Source of the DNA: Aalborgiella sp963841045
Lineage (GTDB): Bacteria > Pseudomonadota > Gammaproteobacteria > Burkholderiales > Burkholderiaceae_C
DNA length: 64,000 bases
Direction of reading: 5' to 3'
Assembly: GCA_963841045.1 (NCBI GenBank)
Contig: CAWJBD010000005.1
Location: 191,273 to 255,272, forward strand
A program made the position numbers and the translations under genes. The notes under the pieces were generated by a model. That model worked only from the letters and a program-made list of their open reading frames with translations, was not told the DNA's origin and did not search any database. Positions within the stretch are counted from its first letter, which is position 1; the number at the start of each line of letters is the position of its first letter. This document shows, piece by piece, positions 9,384-18,400 of the stretch.

Positions 9384-9577
9384 ACGAATTGTGGATACGA
9401 ATTGAGGGTGATTGACTTCAAAGCTTTCGCCTCTGTAAAGTCAAATTGCATATGGCTTATTGGTTGTAGGACTAGTCAAAGAGGTTGAAAGAATAGCACG
9501 GATAGCTATCATTTTGCTGACAGCCCATGCATATCATTAACCACTTATACAGTTGACTGCTTTTGCATGTGTATGCA

Positions 9578-10348
9578 TTATTTGGCACCAAAAACGATTC
9601 GCACACGCGCCAAATCTTCAGGCGTATCAACCCCTGCACCAGGTGCTTTGTCGGTGACATGAACCGCGATGCGATGCCCATGCCACAGGGCACGCAATTG
9701 TTCCAGCGCCTCGCAGACCTCAATCTCAGCTTGCGGCAGCTTGGGAAACTGTTTCAAAAAACCCACTCGGTAAGCATAAATTCCGATATGGCGCAGCGGT
9801 TTGGGGGTAACAGGTAACTCTGGCACACCCTGTTTTGCGCCATCGCGCCACCACGCAATGGGTGCGCGGCTAAAGTACAGCGCCAAATGCTGTGCGTCCA
9901 AAACCACCTTCACCACATTGGGGTTACGGTAATCGTCAACTGATTCAATCGCGTGAGCGGCAGTGCTCATGCTGGCAAGTGGTTGGTTTTGCAATTCATT
10001 TGCCACTTGCAAGATCAAATCAGGATCAATCAAGGGTTCATCACCTTGAACATTCACCACGATGGCTTCATCTGGCAGTTGCAGAATGTCACAAGCCTCA
10101 GCCAATCGATCGCTGCCACTTGGATGGTCTGCTCGGGTCAACACGACTTCGATATGGTGTTGCTGGCAAACTTTGCTTATGCTGTCATCGTCACAAGCTA
10201 CCACCACACGTGCGCTTGTGCCTGACATGACGCGTTGGGCTACACGCACGATCAACGGCAAACCTGCCACATCAGCCAAAGGTTTGTTGGGCAAGCGGCT
10301 TGAGCCCAAACGTGCGGGGATCAGTACAGTGAGGCTGCTGCGATTCAT
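9578..10348 (-). CDS. kdsB: 3-deoxy-manno-octulosonate cytidylyltransferase
   Basis: 256 residues, intact. Starts FTVLIPARLGSSRLPNKPL-type (here SLTVLIPARLGSSRLPNKPL), with VNVQGDEPLI for CTP/Mg binding and GIYAYRVGFL. Activates Kdo as CMP-Kdo for lipid A-core synthesis, matching the nearby lpxK. Ends DTPEDLARVR. It lies 33 bases downstream of the Trm112 gene. Confidence 0.96.
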   Translation of the reverse strand: MNRSSLTVLIPARLGSSRLPNKPLADVAGLPLIVRVAQRVMSGTSARVVVACDDDSISKVCQQHHIEVVLTRADHPSGSDRLAEACDILQLPDEAIVVNVQGDEPLIDPDLILQVANELQNQPLASMSTAAHAIESVDDYRNPNVVKVVLDAQHLALYFSRAPIAWWRDGAKQGVPELPVTPKPLRHIGIYAYRVGFLKQFPKLPQAEIEVCEALEQLRALWHGHRIAVHVTDKAPGAGVDTPEDLARVRIVFGAK

Positions 10349-10380
10349 GATTTGAGAATCAACTTGGGTCAGGGTAAAAA

Positions 10381-10572
10381 TTAGCCTTGCAGCTTTTCAA
10401 TTTCTTCGTCGGTCAACACCCTGGCTTCATTTTCCAGCAAGATAGGCATGCCATCGCGCACAGCATAAGCCAATCGCGCACTTTTGGAGATGAGCTCTTG
10501 CCGTTCCCTGTCAAAAATCAAAGGACCTTTGGTGACAGGGCAAACGAGAAGTTCGAGTAATTTTGTATCCAT
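10381..10572 (-). CDS. Trm112 family protein (YcaR-like)
   Basis: 63 residues: LLELLVCPVTKGPLIFDRERQELIS...AYAVRDGMPILLENEAR, the Trm112/UPF0434 fold. A single Cys remains in the LVCPVTKG loop. In proteobacteria this small gene sits between lpxK and kdsB, as here; its bacterial role is unclear, whereas the eukaryotic homologue activates methyltransferases. Confidence 0.9.
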   Translation of the reverse strand: MDTKLLELLVCPVTKGPLIFDRERQELISKSARLAYAVRDGMPILLENEARVLTDEEIEKLQG

Positions 10573-10597
10573 AAAAATGATGTTAGCTTTGCTGGTG

Positions 10598-11704
10598 TTA
10601 GTTTGATGTGGACGATGTGGATGATTTTAAGCCTGCCAGCAGCGTGTCAACTTGGGTGAAGAATGCAGGCTCTGGCTCAAAGTCCAGTGGAACTACTAAA
10701 GCATCAGGCGTAACTTGCCATATCTTTACTGCATCTTTCATTGTGCAAATAAATGTGAAATCGTTATATTTATTATCAGATTCTCTATTCAGGGTATAGG
10801 GGAAATCGTAATGATCCGGCAGCACAATTGTTTTAGCTAAAGTCAATCCCGAATCTCGCAACATCTCAAAAAATGCTTCTGGGTTCGCAATGCCTGCAAT
10901 TGCTACCAACTTCTTGTTTTCTTTTAAGTCATTTAAACTTACTTTACTACCATCGTGTCTGACCGCATATTTTGCTAGCTCTCGACGAGCGAAATATTGC
11001 GGTGCTAGTACGTTATTTAATTTGACTGGGTTATTCCCTGTGTGCAAAATTATTGAATTTTTCGCTTTAACTGTTAACTCTCTTAATGGTCCCGCAGGAA
11101 GCAGCAAACCGTTCCCAACACCTCTATCATCAAATACAGTGATTGCAAGATCATGTTGCAACTCATGGTGTTGCAAACCATCGTCAGATATTATGATTTG
11201 AGTGTCCGGGTAAGTATTTAAGAGTTTAGTAGCTGCATCAATTCGTTTATTTGCTACAAATACTGGTGTCTTCAATTTAGTTAAATTAACTGCTAAATGA
11301 ATAACAGTTGGTTCATCTCCGACTTCTGGTATCTTGCTGTCCTTGTTGACTTCCAATGTCTCAATACTTATTCGTCCATAACCACGTGAAATAACACCAA
11401 CTTGAATACCCTTCGTTTGGAAATATTGCACAAGGGCAATGACTGTAGGTGTTTTACCACCTCCACCGACCACAATGTTGCCTACCACAACAACTGGAAT
11501 TTTGAACTTTTTAGACTTAAGAATACCAATTTGATAAATATTTCGATGTACAAATGATAAAAATCTATATATTTGTGAAAGTGGCCATAGCAAACTTAAC
11601 TGCAAAAATGTGAGTGGCTCTTGCTTGTACCAAGTAGATTGCAATGCAATCTTTAACAAATTTGTATTTGTCGTTTTAATTTGCACTTGATTTCTGCGTT
11701 GCAA
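10598..11704 (-). CDS. lpxK: Tetraacyldisaccharide 4'-kinase
   Basis: About 368 residues. Membrane-anchoring N-terminus LLWPLSQIYRFL, the P-loop region VVVVGNIVVGGGGKTPTVIAL, then VISRGYGR, VGDEPTVIHL and ISDDGLQHHEL, all LpxK signatures. Phosphorylates the lipid A disaccharide at the 4' position at the inner membrane. Translation probably begins at a TTG (11704) that overlaps the exbD 3' end; a GTG 18 bases further in is possible. The gene is clearly more A+T-rich and Lys/Asn/Ile-rich than its neighbours: one 60-base line (10741-10800) has 17 G+C, against 29 in a line of adk. Confidence 0.93.
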   Translation of the reverse strand: MQRRNQVQIKTTNTNLLKIALQSTWYKQEPLTFLQLSLLWPLSQIYRFLSFVHRNIYQIGILKSKKFKIPVVVVGNIVVGGGGKTPTVIALVQYFQTKGIQVGVISRGYGRISIETLEVNKDSKIPEVGDEPTVIHLAVNLTKLKTPVFVANKRIDAATKLLNTYPDTQIIISDDGLQHHELQHDLAITVFDDRGVGNGLLLPAGPLRELTVKAKNSIILHTGNNPVKLNNVLAPQYFARRELAKYAVRHDGSKVSLNDLKENKKLVAIAGIANPEAFFEMLRDSGLTLAKTIVLPDHYDFPYTLNRESDNKYNDFTFICTMKDAVKIWQVTPDALVVPLDFEPEPAFFTQVDTLLAGLKSSTSSTSN

Positions 11705-12126
11705 AGGTGATTTGGCTTAAACCCGCTTGACGAGCCGCCTCCATCACGCTGATGACGGATTGGTGGCTGGCGTTGGCATCGGCGCTGATGACGACGATGG
11801 GCGCTTTACCTTGCAAGGATGATTCAATGGCTTTGGAGGCATTGTTCAAAGCGGTGGTCAAAGCCAACACCCCGCGTTGTGCCACCACTTGTTTGTTGAC
11901 CGAGTACACACCCTGCACTGTTCACGCTCACCATGATTTCATGGGGTCGGTCTTTGGCCGCTTGCACGTCTGCAGTTGGCAGCTTGAGTTCGACTTCGGT
12001 GAATTTGCTGTAGGTGGTGGACAACATTAAAAATATCACCACCACCAACAACACATCAATGAAGGGGATGAGGTTAATCTCAGGTTCAGTGCTGGCACTG
12101 CGATGGGAGGGGCTTTTGAAATTCAT
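11676..12126 (-). CDS. exbD: Biopolymer transport protein ExbD (one frameshift)
   Basis: N-terminal frame: EINLIPFIDVLLVVVIFLMLSTTYS, a single membrane anchor with the proton-path Asp of ExbD/TolR in FIDVLLV. It continues VELKLPTADVQAA. The C-terminal frame has VYSVNKQVVAQRGVLALTTAL and VVISADANASHQSVISVMEAARQAGL, the periplasmic domain. The frames are separated at a CCC run (11911-11913): removing one base gives NSAGVYSVNK. With ExbB it forms the proton-driven motor energising TonB-type transport. The 3' end overlaps lpxK. Confidence 0.9.
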
Positions 12127-12156
12127 GAACGCTGGCGTGTTAATTGCTTCGTCAAA

Positions 12157-12782
12157 TTACTTTGTCAAATTCACCAAATGGCGCGCCAGTCGTTCAGCAG
12201 CCAATTCAAGGGTGAGCAAATAGGCATCCACACGTGCGCGAAAGTAGCGCCAAAAAATCAATGCGGGAATGGCAACAATCAAGCCAAATGCAGTGTTATA
12301 CAAAGCGACAGAAATGCCATGAGCCAATTGCGCAGGATTAGCCGTTCCCGTCGTTGATCCTTGTGAACCGAAAATTTCGATCATGCCAATCACTGTACCC
12401 AAAAGCCCGAGCAAAGGCGCTGCAGATGCAATGGTTGCCAGCGTTGATAGATATTTCTCCAATCGATGCGCAACGGTACGACCTGTCTCTTCCATCACAG
12501 CGCGTAAATCAGCTTCAGAGCTTTTCGGATTGGTGTTCAACACCCGCAAGCCACTGGCCAACACTTGCCCCAGTTCAGAGCTTTGCTCCAAGTTGTTTAC
12601 TGATTTCAGGTCGAAGGTACAGCATGGCGTGAAACGGTCAACGCTTCGTCAAGTAATTTGGGGGGTGCAATTTTGCTGGTTTTAAGGCTGACAAATCGCT
12701 CAATAATCAGGGCCACCGCAATGATGGAACAAATAATCAAAGGCCAAATCGGCCAGCCCGCAGCTTGAATGATGGACAACAA
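12157..12782 (-). CDS. exbB: Biopolymer transport protein ExbB / MotA-TolQ-ExbB family (one frameshift)
   Basis: The N-terminal frame from a probable TTG start (12782, GGAG nine bases upstream) reads LLSIIQAAGWPIWPLIICSI, a first membrane segment, then IIERFVSLKTSKIAPP. The second frame reads LEQSSELGQVLASGLRVL, then PLLGLLGTVIGMIEIFGSQG and VALYNTAFGLIVAIPALIFWRYF, typical ExbB segments. One indel near 12616-12624 separates the frames. It is the proton-channel partner of ExbD, 30 bases downstream. The region 12783-12900 upstream shows no gene. Confidence 0.85.
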
Positions 12783-12900
12783 GGTTGAATACTCCGAGTA
12801 GGTGAAGTGTTGAATGTTGAAGCCAATTATCGCTTACTTCAGCGTCACTATCGCCAACCAGTTAAAGCGATTCACATAGCAAGCAGAGGTCTGATTGGAA

Positions 12901-14371
12901 TTATTTCGGCGCCAATGGACCCAATCTGCCAACGGTTGCCGCTAAGCGCAATTGCGATTTGAACAAATTGGCGTGTGCATCCAGCCATTGAAAACGTGCA
13001 GTGGTGACTGCATTTTGGGCATTCAGCACATCACTGAACACGCCCACGCCCAATCTGAATCGTTCACTGCTGATGCGCAAAGATTGCTCTGCTTTGTTGC
13101 GGACATTCAAAGCTTCGCGCAGTATGTTGCGATCGCTCAACAAAGCTTGTCCATTTTGCCAAACCTGTAACTCTGTTTGTTTCAAAGCTTCATCTAACCC
13201 GGCTTGCCGTACCATGCGCTGTCCCTGCACATCACGCTGACGCGCGCTGATGGCACCACCATCAAACAATGGCAATGTCCACAGCACAGAGGCAGAGCTT
13301 GTATCGCGAAATTCGGTATACCCGCTGGTGCGAATTCGGCCTGCCACCGCACTCAATGTGACATTACCCCAACGTTCCGCGTATGCGGCTTTATTGCTGC
13401 GCATCTGCCTCAGCTAGGCGAACCCGTGCTGCAGTGATGCGAGGATGCCTTTTCTTAGCTTCAGCAATGAGTTCTGGAATATCAATGGCGCTTTCAAAAA
13501 ACGCGTCATCGATCTTCTCGTTTTTATCAAATTCAATTTTTTGATTTGCAGGCATTCCCATTGCTATCGACAAAGCACCACTGGAAGCTAACCATTGGCT
13601 TTTTGCACGGACATTCTCAAGTTGAGCTTGAGCCAAGGCGGTTTGCGCTTGTGCTTTTTCTGCAAGTGAGCTGGCACCCGCAGCCGCTTTGGCCTCAATC
13701 ATGCGTAAACTATTTTGCGCTGTGAGAATATTTTGTTCGGTCGTTTCAAAACGTCCTAAAGCAGTCTTTGCTGCAGCAAAAAGCTGAGCGGCATCGGCTA
13801 AAGCCATTAGCACCTCTGTTTGCTGGTCATCCAACACGGCAGCCAGTGCCAATCTTGATTGTTGAATGTTGGCATTGGTGTTTCCAAAATCAAACAGCAA
13901 CCAATCCAAGCGCAGTGCGACCGTGTTGTTGGCTTTACCAGTTCCACGCTCTTTATCAAATCCCGCAGTCAACCCCAAGGATGGATACCTTTGTGATTCT
14001 GCCAACTCCAGTGCGGCTTGCGCTTGCTCAGTCAGCCCAAATCCTTCGCGAACACCTAAACGCTGGCAAATGACGTGATGAATAACATGCTCCATGTAGA
14101 GCCAGTCATTGCCACTTTGTGCATTTGCGACGCCACAAGGTCTACGCTGTTTGAATAATTCAGACAGACTCACATCTTGGTGTTCAGCAACAGACTTTAC
14201 TGAAGCAGTGGCTATCGTTGGTACATCACTGCTCGACAAAATATGACTGAGCTTAAGCTGCAAGTTGGCTATCGGCTCTTCAGCTTGAGCATTGGTACTA
14301 AAGGATATAGGCAAGATCAACGTCAACACACCGAATGCGCGCAAGCTCCAGCCTAAAAGAGTTGAAGACAT
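12901..14371 (-). CDS. tolC-like: TolC-family outer-membrane export channel (one frameshift)
   Basis: About 489 residues when merged. It has a Sec signal peptide (FGVLTLILPISFSTNAQAEE), then a passage with two Cys (RRPCGV, HVICQRLG) before the TolC-like repeats: QAQAALELAESQRYPSLGLTAGFD, LRLDWLLFDFGNTNANIQQ, and in the second frame NVTLSAVAGRIRTSGYTEF, LFDGGAISARQRDVQ. The frames part at 13391-13396, where deleting one base from CAATAAAG gives DAQQKAAYAERWG. It starts 6 bases after the ABC transporter stop, so it completes the type I secretion set with the upstream ABC and HlyD genes. RaxC and the TolC of colicin V systems play this part elsewhere. Confidence 0.85.
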
Positions 14372-14376
14372 TCGGA

Positions 14377-16528
14377 CTACCCCACCGTATTTTGGCGAGT
14401 CCGCAGTCGGTATTCTGAAGCAGATTCATCGCGTGCGACAACTCCGTCTCCCAGCTCAACGACGCGGTCTACCGAGGCCAATGTTTGTGGTCTGTGTGCT
14501 ACCACAATGCGAGTTAGATTCATCTGCGCTACCGTTTCATTGACTTCGGCTTCACACGCGATATCCAAATGACTGGTGGCCTCATCAAGAATCAAAATGC
14601 TTGGGCGACGGTATAACGCACGTGCCAGCAAAACACGCTGTTTTTGACCACCCGACAAGGAGCTGCCCATGTCGCCCACCAAGGTTTGGTACGACATTGG
14701 CATTTTGCAAATATCCTGATGTATAGATGCCATTTCCGCACAGGTTTCTAGCCATTCAACATCGACATTCGAATCAAAGAAACTGATGTTGTCTTCGATT
14801 GAACCCGCAAACAATACATCATCTTGCAAGACAGTGCCAATTTGCGACCGCCACTGTGCAATATCCAACTGCGTCATATCGATACCATTGATGCGAATAT
14901 GCACCACTTTGTGGCTGATAGATACCCAAGAGCAAATTTACAAGCGTCGTCTTTCCGCCACCTGAAGGGCCAGCGATGGCTACAGATTGTCCCGCAGGGA
15001 TTGTCAAATTCAAATTATCGATGACGTCTGGTGTTCCATTTGAGTACCGAAATTTCAATCCACTGATTTCAATTTGAGGGGGCAACTTTGTTGTTTTTAC
15101 ATTTAAAACGTTTGATGGAACTTCAGCAGGTGTCAATACAATGTCTGCAAGACGCTGTGCATCCAATCCCAACATTCGCAAATCAACCCACTTGTTGATC
15201 AATTCCATGCAGCGGCTGTCAAATTGGTTTCGGTATGCTAAAAATGCCAACAGCATACCGACGCTGATTGAACCCGCTATCACATCTTTTGCACCCAACC
15301 AAAGTAACAAAATCGCAAAAAAACCTGACAATGTTCCGCGCAGTATTCGGTAAAAAATATCGAGTTTTTGCACTCTCAAATTTGCATTGACATCAGCCAC
15401 CATCAACGACTGCCAAGCCCCTAAACGTTCGGTATTTCTGGAAAAAAGACGGATGGTGCGCATGCCGCGTATCGTCTCCAACAAGTAACTTGATTCACTG
15501 GCATCACGTACCAAGTGCTCCTCCATGGCACGGCGCATAGGACCATACCATGCCCAGCGAACAAAAGCATATAAAACAACTGACAATACGGTCAAGGCGG
15601 TTAATGTCGGACTGTACAACATCATTAAAACAAGTGTGACGATGACTAAAAGTCCATCTAAAACAGTTTCAACAAAAGTGTCAGTTAATACTTTTTGAAT
15701 GTGATCAACTGAATTAAAACGCGACATCACATCGCCTAAATGGCGCCTCGCAAAATAGTCTAATGGCAAGTTCAATAAATGGCTGAGCACGTTAGATCGC
15801 CATTGAACTCTGAGCTGCGTACCAATCTTCAATACCATCCACGACCGCATCAGGTTAAAGAATTGCTGAATGAATAACAGCAATAAAAATCCCAAAGCCA
15901 GTGTTGTCAATAAATTCGTGTCTCGCGTCACAACAACATTGTCTACAACCGTTTGCAGAAATAGTGGGAATATCAAGCCCAAAACTTCAAGCGTCAACGA
16001 AATCGCCAACACGCGCCAAACTGTGGGCCATAGGCCCGTTACACGTCCAACCAATGTCTTGATTGATATGCTTTGCGCTTCTGTTTTCGCTACAAAATCA
16101 TTAGCTGGCCAAACCTCCAATGCCACTCCAGTAAAGTCACGTGACATGTCTTCTAAGGACAACACGCGTTCCCCTTGCGCTGGATCCAACACGCGGTATT
16201 GTTTGCCCTCAATACCACTTAACACCACAAAATGCCCCATGCCCCAATGCAAAATGGCAGGTAAACGCAGCTGGTTGATATCGGACAATTCAAGTCGCAC
16301 AGCACGCGTATTTAATTTTTCTTGTTGTGCCACACGCGTCAAATCCAGCAAAGTCATGCCTTGCGATACAGCACCGTGCTGGTTACGTAATGTAGCTAAA
16401 TCAGTGATCGTGCCGTGATGCGCAAGTAGCATTGCCATACAAGCCAAACCACACTCAGATGCCTCTGTTTGCAATACCAATGGTATGCGCGAGCCCCAAG
16501 AAAGTTGAATGCGCTCTAGGATAGACAT
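14377..16528 (-). CDS. Peptidase-containing ABC transporter (C39 type, bacteriocin/peptide exporter; one frameshift)
   Basis: About 717 residues. An N-terminal C39 peptidase domain has its full triad: Q20 and C26 in QTEASECGLACMAMLLAHHG, H99 in GMGHFVVL and D115 in RVLDPAQG. It should cut double-glycine leaders while exporting the cargo. Next come about six membrane segments (for example LGLIFPLFLQTVVDNVVV, LLLLFIQQFFNLMRSWMVL) and an ATPase with Walker A GPSGGGKTTLVNLL, signature LSGGQKQRVLLARAL, Walker B ILILDEATSHLD and H-loop VVAHRPQT. One indel near 14905-14915 splits the ATPase domain. HlyD lies 15 bases upstream. CvaB, RaxB and LagD-like proteins are the family models. Confidence 0.92.
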
Positions 16529-16543
16529 GCTTGATTCAAATAT

Positions 16544-17839
16544 TTAAAGCCGCGATTTCGCTGCATACAACGGTTCTAGAATCCACTCATACAAACGGCG
16601 AGTTTCATGCAATAAGTCAGCATCCACGCGCATACCAGCCTGTAATTGAATCTGATCTTTTGCAATGCCATTTGCAACTTTCAAATGTTCTTCTGGCAAG
16701 CTGACTGCGATTGCAAACATGGCCTCTGCTGCGGCTTCTGTGCGCGGAACATAGCCTAGCAAATCGGCAGCATTTACAGCTGCATTTGAAACTGATAGAA
16801 CTGTGCCTTTTAATTGTCCATACTTTTGATAAGGAAATGCATCTAAACGCATCAAGACTGCATCCCCTTCTCGAACAAAGCCTGCGGAACGACTGGGTGC
16901 ATACAAACGTGCGACCAATTGCTTGCTAGCGGGCAGCAATTGCGCCATTGGTTTACCTATCTCTACACTTTGACCCAATTCCGATTGAAGCAAAGTAATT
17001 TTCCCATCAGCAGGTGCGGTCACAACAATTCGTCGTTTGGCCTCGAGTTCTGAAAATTCTTGTCGCGCTGATAAGATGGAGCGATCAATCTCTGAGCGTT
17101 GTCCGCTTATCCGCGTGCGAACTGATTCCAAGTCGCGCTGTGTAGCCACAGAATCACGCTCTAATGACATCCTATCGCGCTGGTTTCCTTGCAGTCGACT
17201 GTGCAATTCTAAAACCTCAGTCTCCTTTGAGAGTAATTCATCGCGCGAAATGTATTCTTGTTTATACAAGTTTTCATAGCGTTTGAGCACATCTTCAGCT
17301 GCTTTGACACGCTTTGAAAGTAATTGCCCTTGTTGTGTCACTTGTTCTTGTTCAGCACGCAGGGAAGTCAAGCGTCGTGTCAACTGGCTGGTTTCCAATT
17401 GTTCAGTTTGTTTGGTACGGTTTAAATCGTCTTCTAACAGACGTCGGCGAGATTCAATTTGGTCAGCGATACTGCTCTGGAAATTGACATTGCCGTTGCC
17501 CAAACGATCGCCTGAAAGAATGAACAAAACATTGCCACGTTTAACCGATTGACCTTCTTTGACAAATTGCTCAACAACAACACCCGGTTGTGTTGCGGTA
17601 ACGCGAATCAAGCCCTCTGTTGGATAAATCAGTCCACCTACCGTGGTGCGGCGTGTATAAGTCCCAAAAATGAGAAAAGCAACGATGGACAGAATAAACA
17701 GCAATCCCCAGAGCGCCATCCAGCGGGAAGTTGCACCTGGCAGTAGTGTTATTTGACCATATTGCTGCGGACGCAACGCATCCATAGCTTCTTGTCGAAA
17801 TAATGGAGAAGTAAGGTCTTCAGAAGATCGTGAATTCAT
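16544..17839 (-). CDS. HlyD-family periplasmic adaptor of the peptide exporter
   Basis: 431 residues from ATG 17839; the open frame extends upstream to 17950, but that part lacks coding character. Short cytoplasmic head, one membrane helix (WMALWGLLFILSIVAFLIFG, about residues 40-60), a lipoyl half-motif (VTATQPGVVVEQFVKEGQSVKRGN), then a long coiled coil of roughly 150 residues, the second lipoyl half (VVTAPADGKITLLQSELGQSV) and a beta-barrel part. It links the inner-membrane ABC exporter to the TolC channel. It is similar in layout to CvaA and RaxA. The frame is intact. Confidence 0.9.
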   Translation of the reverse strand: MNSRSSEDLTSPLFRQEAMDALRPQQYGQITLLPGATSRWMALWGLLFILSIVAFLIFGTYTRRTTVGGLIYPTEGLIRVTATQPGVVVEQFVKEGQSVKRGNVLFILSGDRLGNGNVNFQSSIADQIESRRRLLEDDLNRTKQTEQLETSQLTRRLTSLRAEQEQVTQQGQLLSKRVKAAEDVLKRYENLYKQEYISRDELLSKETEVLELHSRLQGNQRDRMSLERDSVATQRDLESVRTRISGQRSEIDRSILSARQEFSELEAKRRIVVTAPADGKITLLQSELGQSVEIGKPMAQLLPASKQLVARLYAPSRSAGFVREGDAVLMRLDAFPYQKYGQLKGTVLSVSNAAVNAADLLGYVPRTEAAAEAMFAIAVSLPEEHLKVANGIAKDQIQLQAGMRVDADLLHETRRLYEWILEPLYAAKSRL

Positions 17840-17866
17840 CGCGCAGTAAACTTGAAATCTGAAAAT

Positions 17867-17893
17867 AACAAACGACGCATAGCGTCGTTTGTT
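17867..17893 (-). terminator. Strong hairpin between precursor peptide and exporter genes (possible attenuator)
   Basis: Perfect 12-base arms (AACAAACGACGC and its reverse complement) around a 3-base ATA loop. On the minus strand it is followed by ATTTTC, a weak T-tract. Its place, 57 bases after the peptide stop and 27 bases before the HlyD start, suits partial termination or 3'-end protection that keeps peptide mRNA above exporter mRNA. It contains the same AACAAACGACG string on both strands, so an orientation cannot be read from the stem itself. Confidence 0.6.
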
Positions 17894-17950
17894 AATTCGA
17901 AACAGACCAGTTAACAGATTACCAAACCATTGAATCTGTAATCTGATCAA

Positions 17951-18100
17951 TTAATCGTCAACACCACCAGGTGGAGTACCCCCACATGGTGGCTTTGGTT
18001 GGCATGCAGGCTTAGGCTGGCAACTTGAGCGATGGCGACGACCACCACCACCGCATCCACCAGAAACCAACTCCATTTCTTTTTCATTGAGTTCGCGCAT
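17951..18100 (-). CDS. Double-glycine precursor peptide, Cys/Pro-rich (putative bacteriocin or signalling peptide)
   Basis: A 49-residue reading frame, too short for usual gene callers. The start ATG at 18100 is preceded by AGGAGG with a 4-base spacer, a very strong ribosome site. Residues 1-15 are MRELNEKEMELVSGG, a textbook double-glycine leader (acidic amphipathic helix, V-S-G-G). The predicted 34-residue core starts CGGGGRRHRSSC, continues as two hexapeptides CQPKPA and CQPKPP, and ends CGGTPPGGVDD. Its four Cys (16, 27, 33, 39) could make two disulfides; the last three are spaced exactly six apart. Immediately downstream are HlyD, a C39-peptidase ABC transporter and TolC, which would cleave after G15 and export the core. 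No modification enzyme and no obvious immunity gene are nearby. I do not recognise the core. Function (toxin, signal or metal binder) is inference. Confidence 0.82.
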   Translation of the reverse strand: MRELNEKEMELVSGGCGGGGRRHRSSCQPKPACQPKPPCGGTPPGGVDD

Positions 18101-18133
18101 TTTTCCTCCTTGAAGTTTGAACTTGATTATTTG

Positions 18134-18163
18134 CTGAATTAAACAAGTGTTTGTTCAATTCAG
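18134..18163. promoter_or_regulatory. Inverted repeat upstream of the precursor peptide gene
   Basis: Arms CTGAATTAAACAA and TTGTTCAATTCAG differ from perfect symmetry at one position and are separated by GTGT. The element ends 34 bases before the peptide start codon, so it is either an operator or a 5'-leader hairpin. The surrounding 18101-18400 interval is very A+T-rich and holds no gene. Confidence 0.45.
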
Positions 18164-18327
18164 GCGTAAAGTCTATACCAAAATACACATATTGCAATAC
18201 ATTTGCTACTTAATTAGTACAAATAGATAAATTATTGAGCTAATTTATTTCGTCTAAATACTCACACCCGTATTTTTCAATCGACTTTTTTAGTTATCGA
18301 ATTGAAAAGTTTTGTATAAATTAAATA

Positions 18328-18341
18328 TTGACCTAACTCAA
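18328..18341. promoter_or_regulatory. Possible FNR/ANR-like site upstream of uspA
   Basis: TTGACCTAACTCAA matches the FNR-type dyad TTGAT-N4-ATCAA at eight of ten positions and lies 60 bases before the uspA start. Universal stress and peroxidase genes are often under oxygen control in related bacteria. Weak evidence. Confidence 0.3.
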
Positions 18342-18400
18342 AGACACATGTTCAAAATAGTACATACTCCATACAACTAAACCTAGCACAAGGATTCACC

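Noticed and set aside
14377..16528. The ABC gene as a plain multidrug exporter
   Set aside because: The C39 peptidase domain with all three catalytic residues and the adjacent GG-leader peptide point to peptide export.
17840..17950. N-terminal extension of the HlyD reading frame
   Set aside because: The first 37 residues contain the strong hairpin and no family similarity; the ATG at 17839 gives the usual short head before the membrane helix.
17951..18100. Lanthipeptide or glycine-zipper (CDZ-type) toxin
   Set aside because: No LanM/LanB, YcaO or radical-SAM gene is visible nearby, and the core is short and polar with Cys and Pro, not a hydrophobic GxxxG helix.
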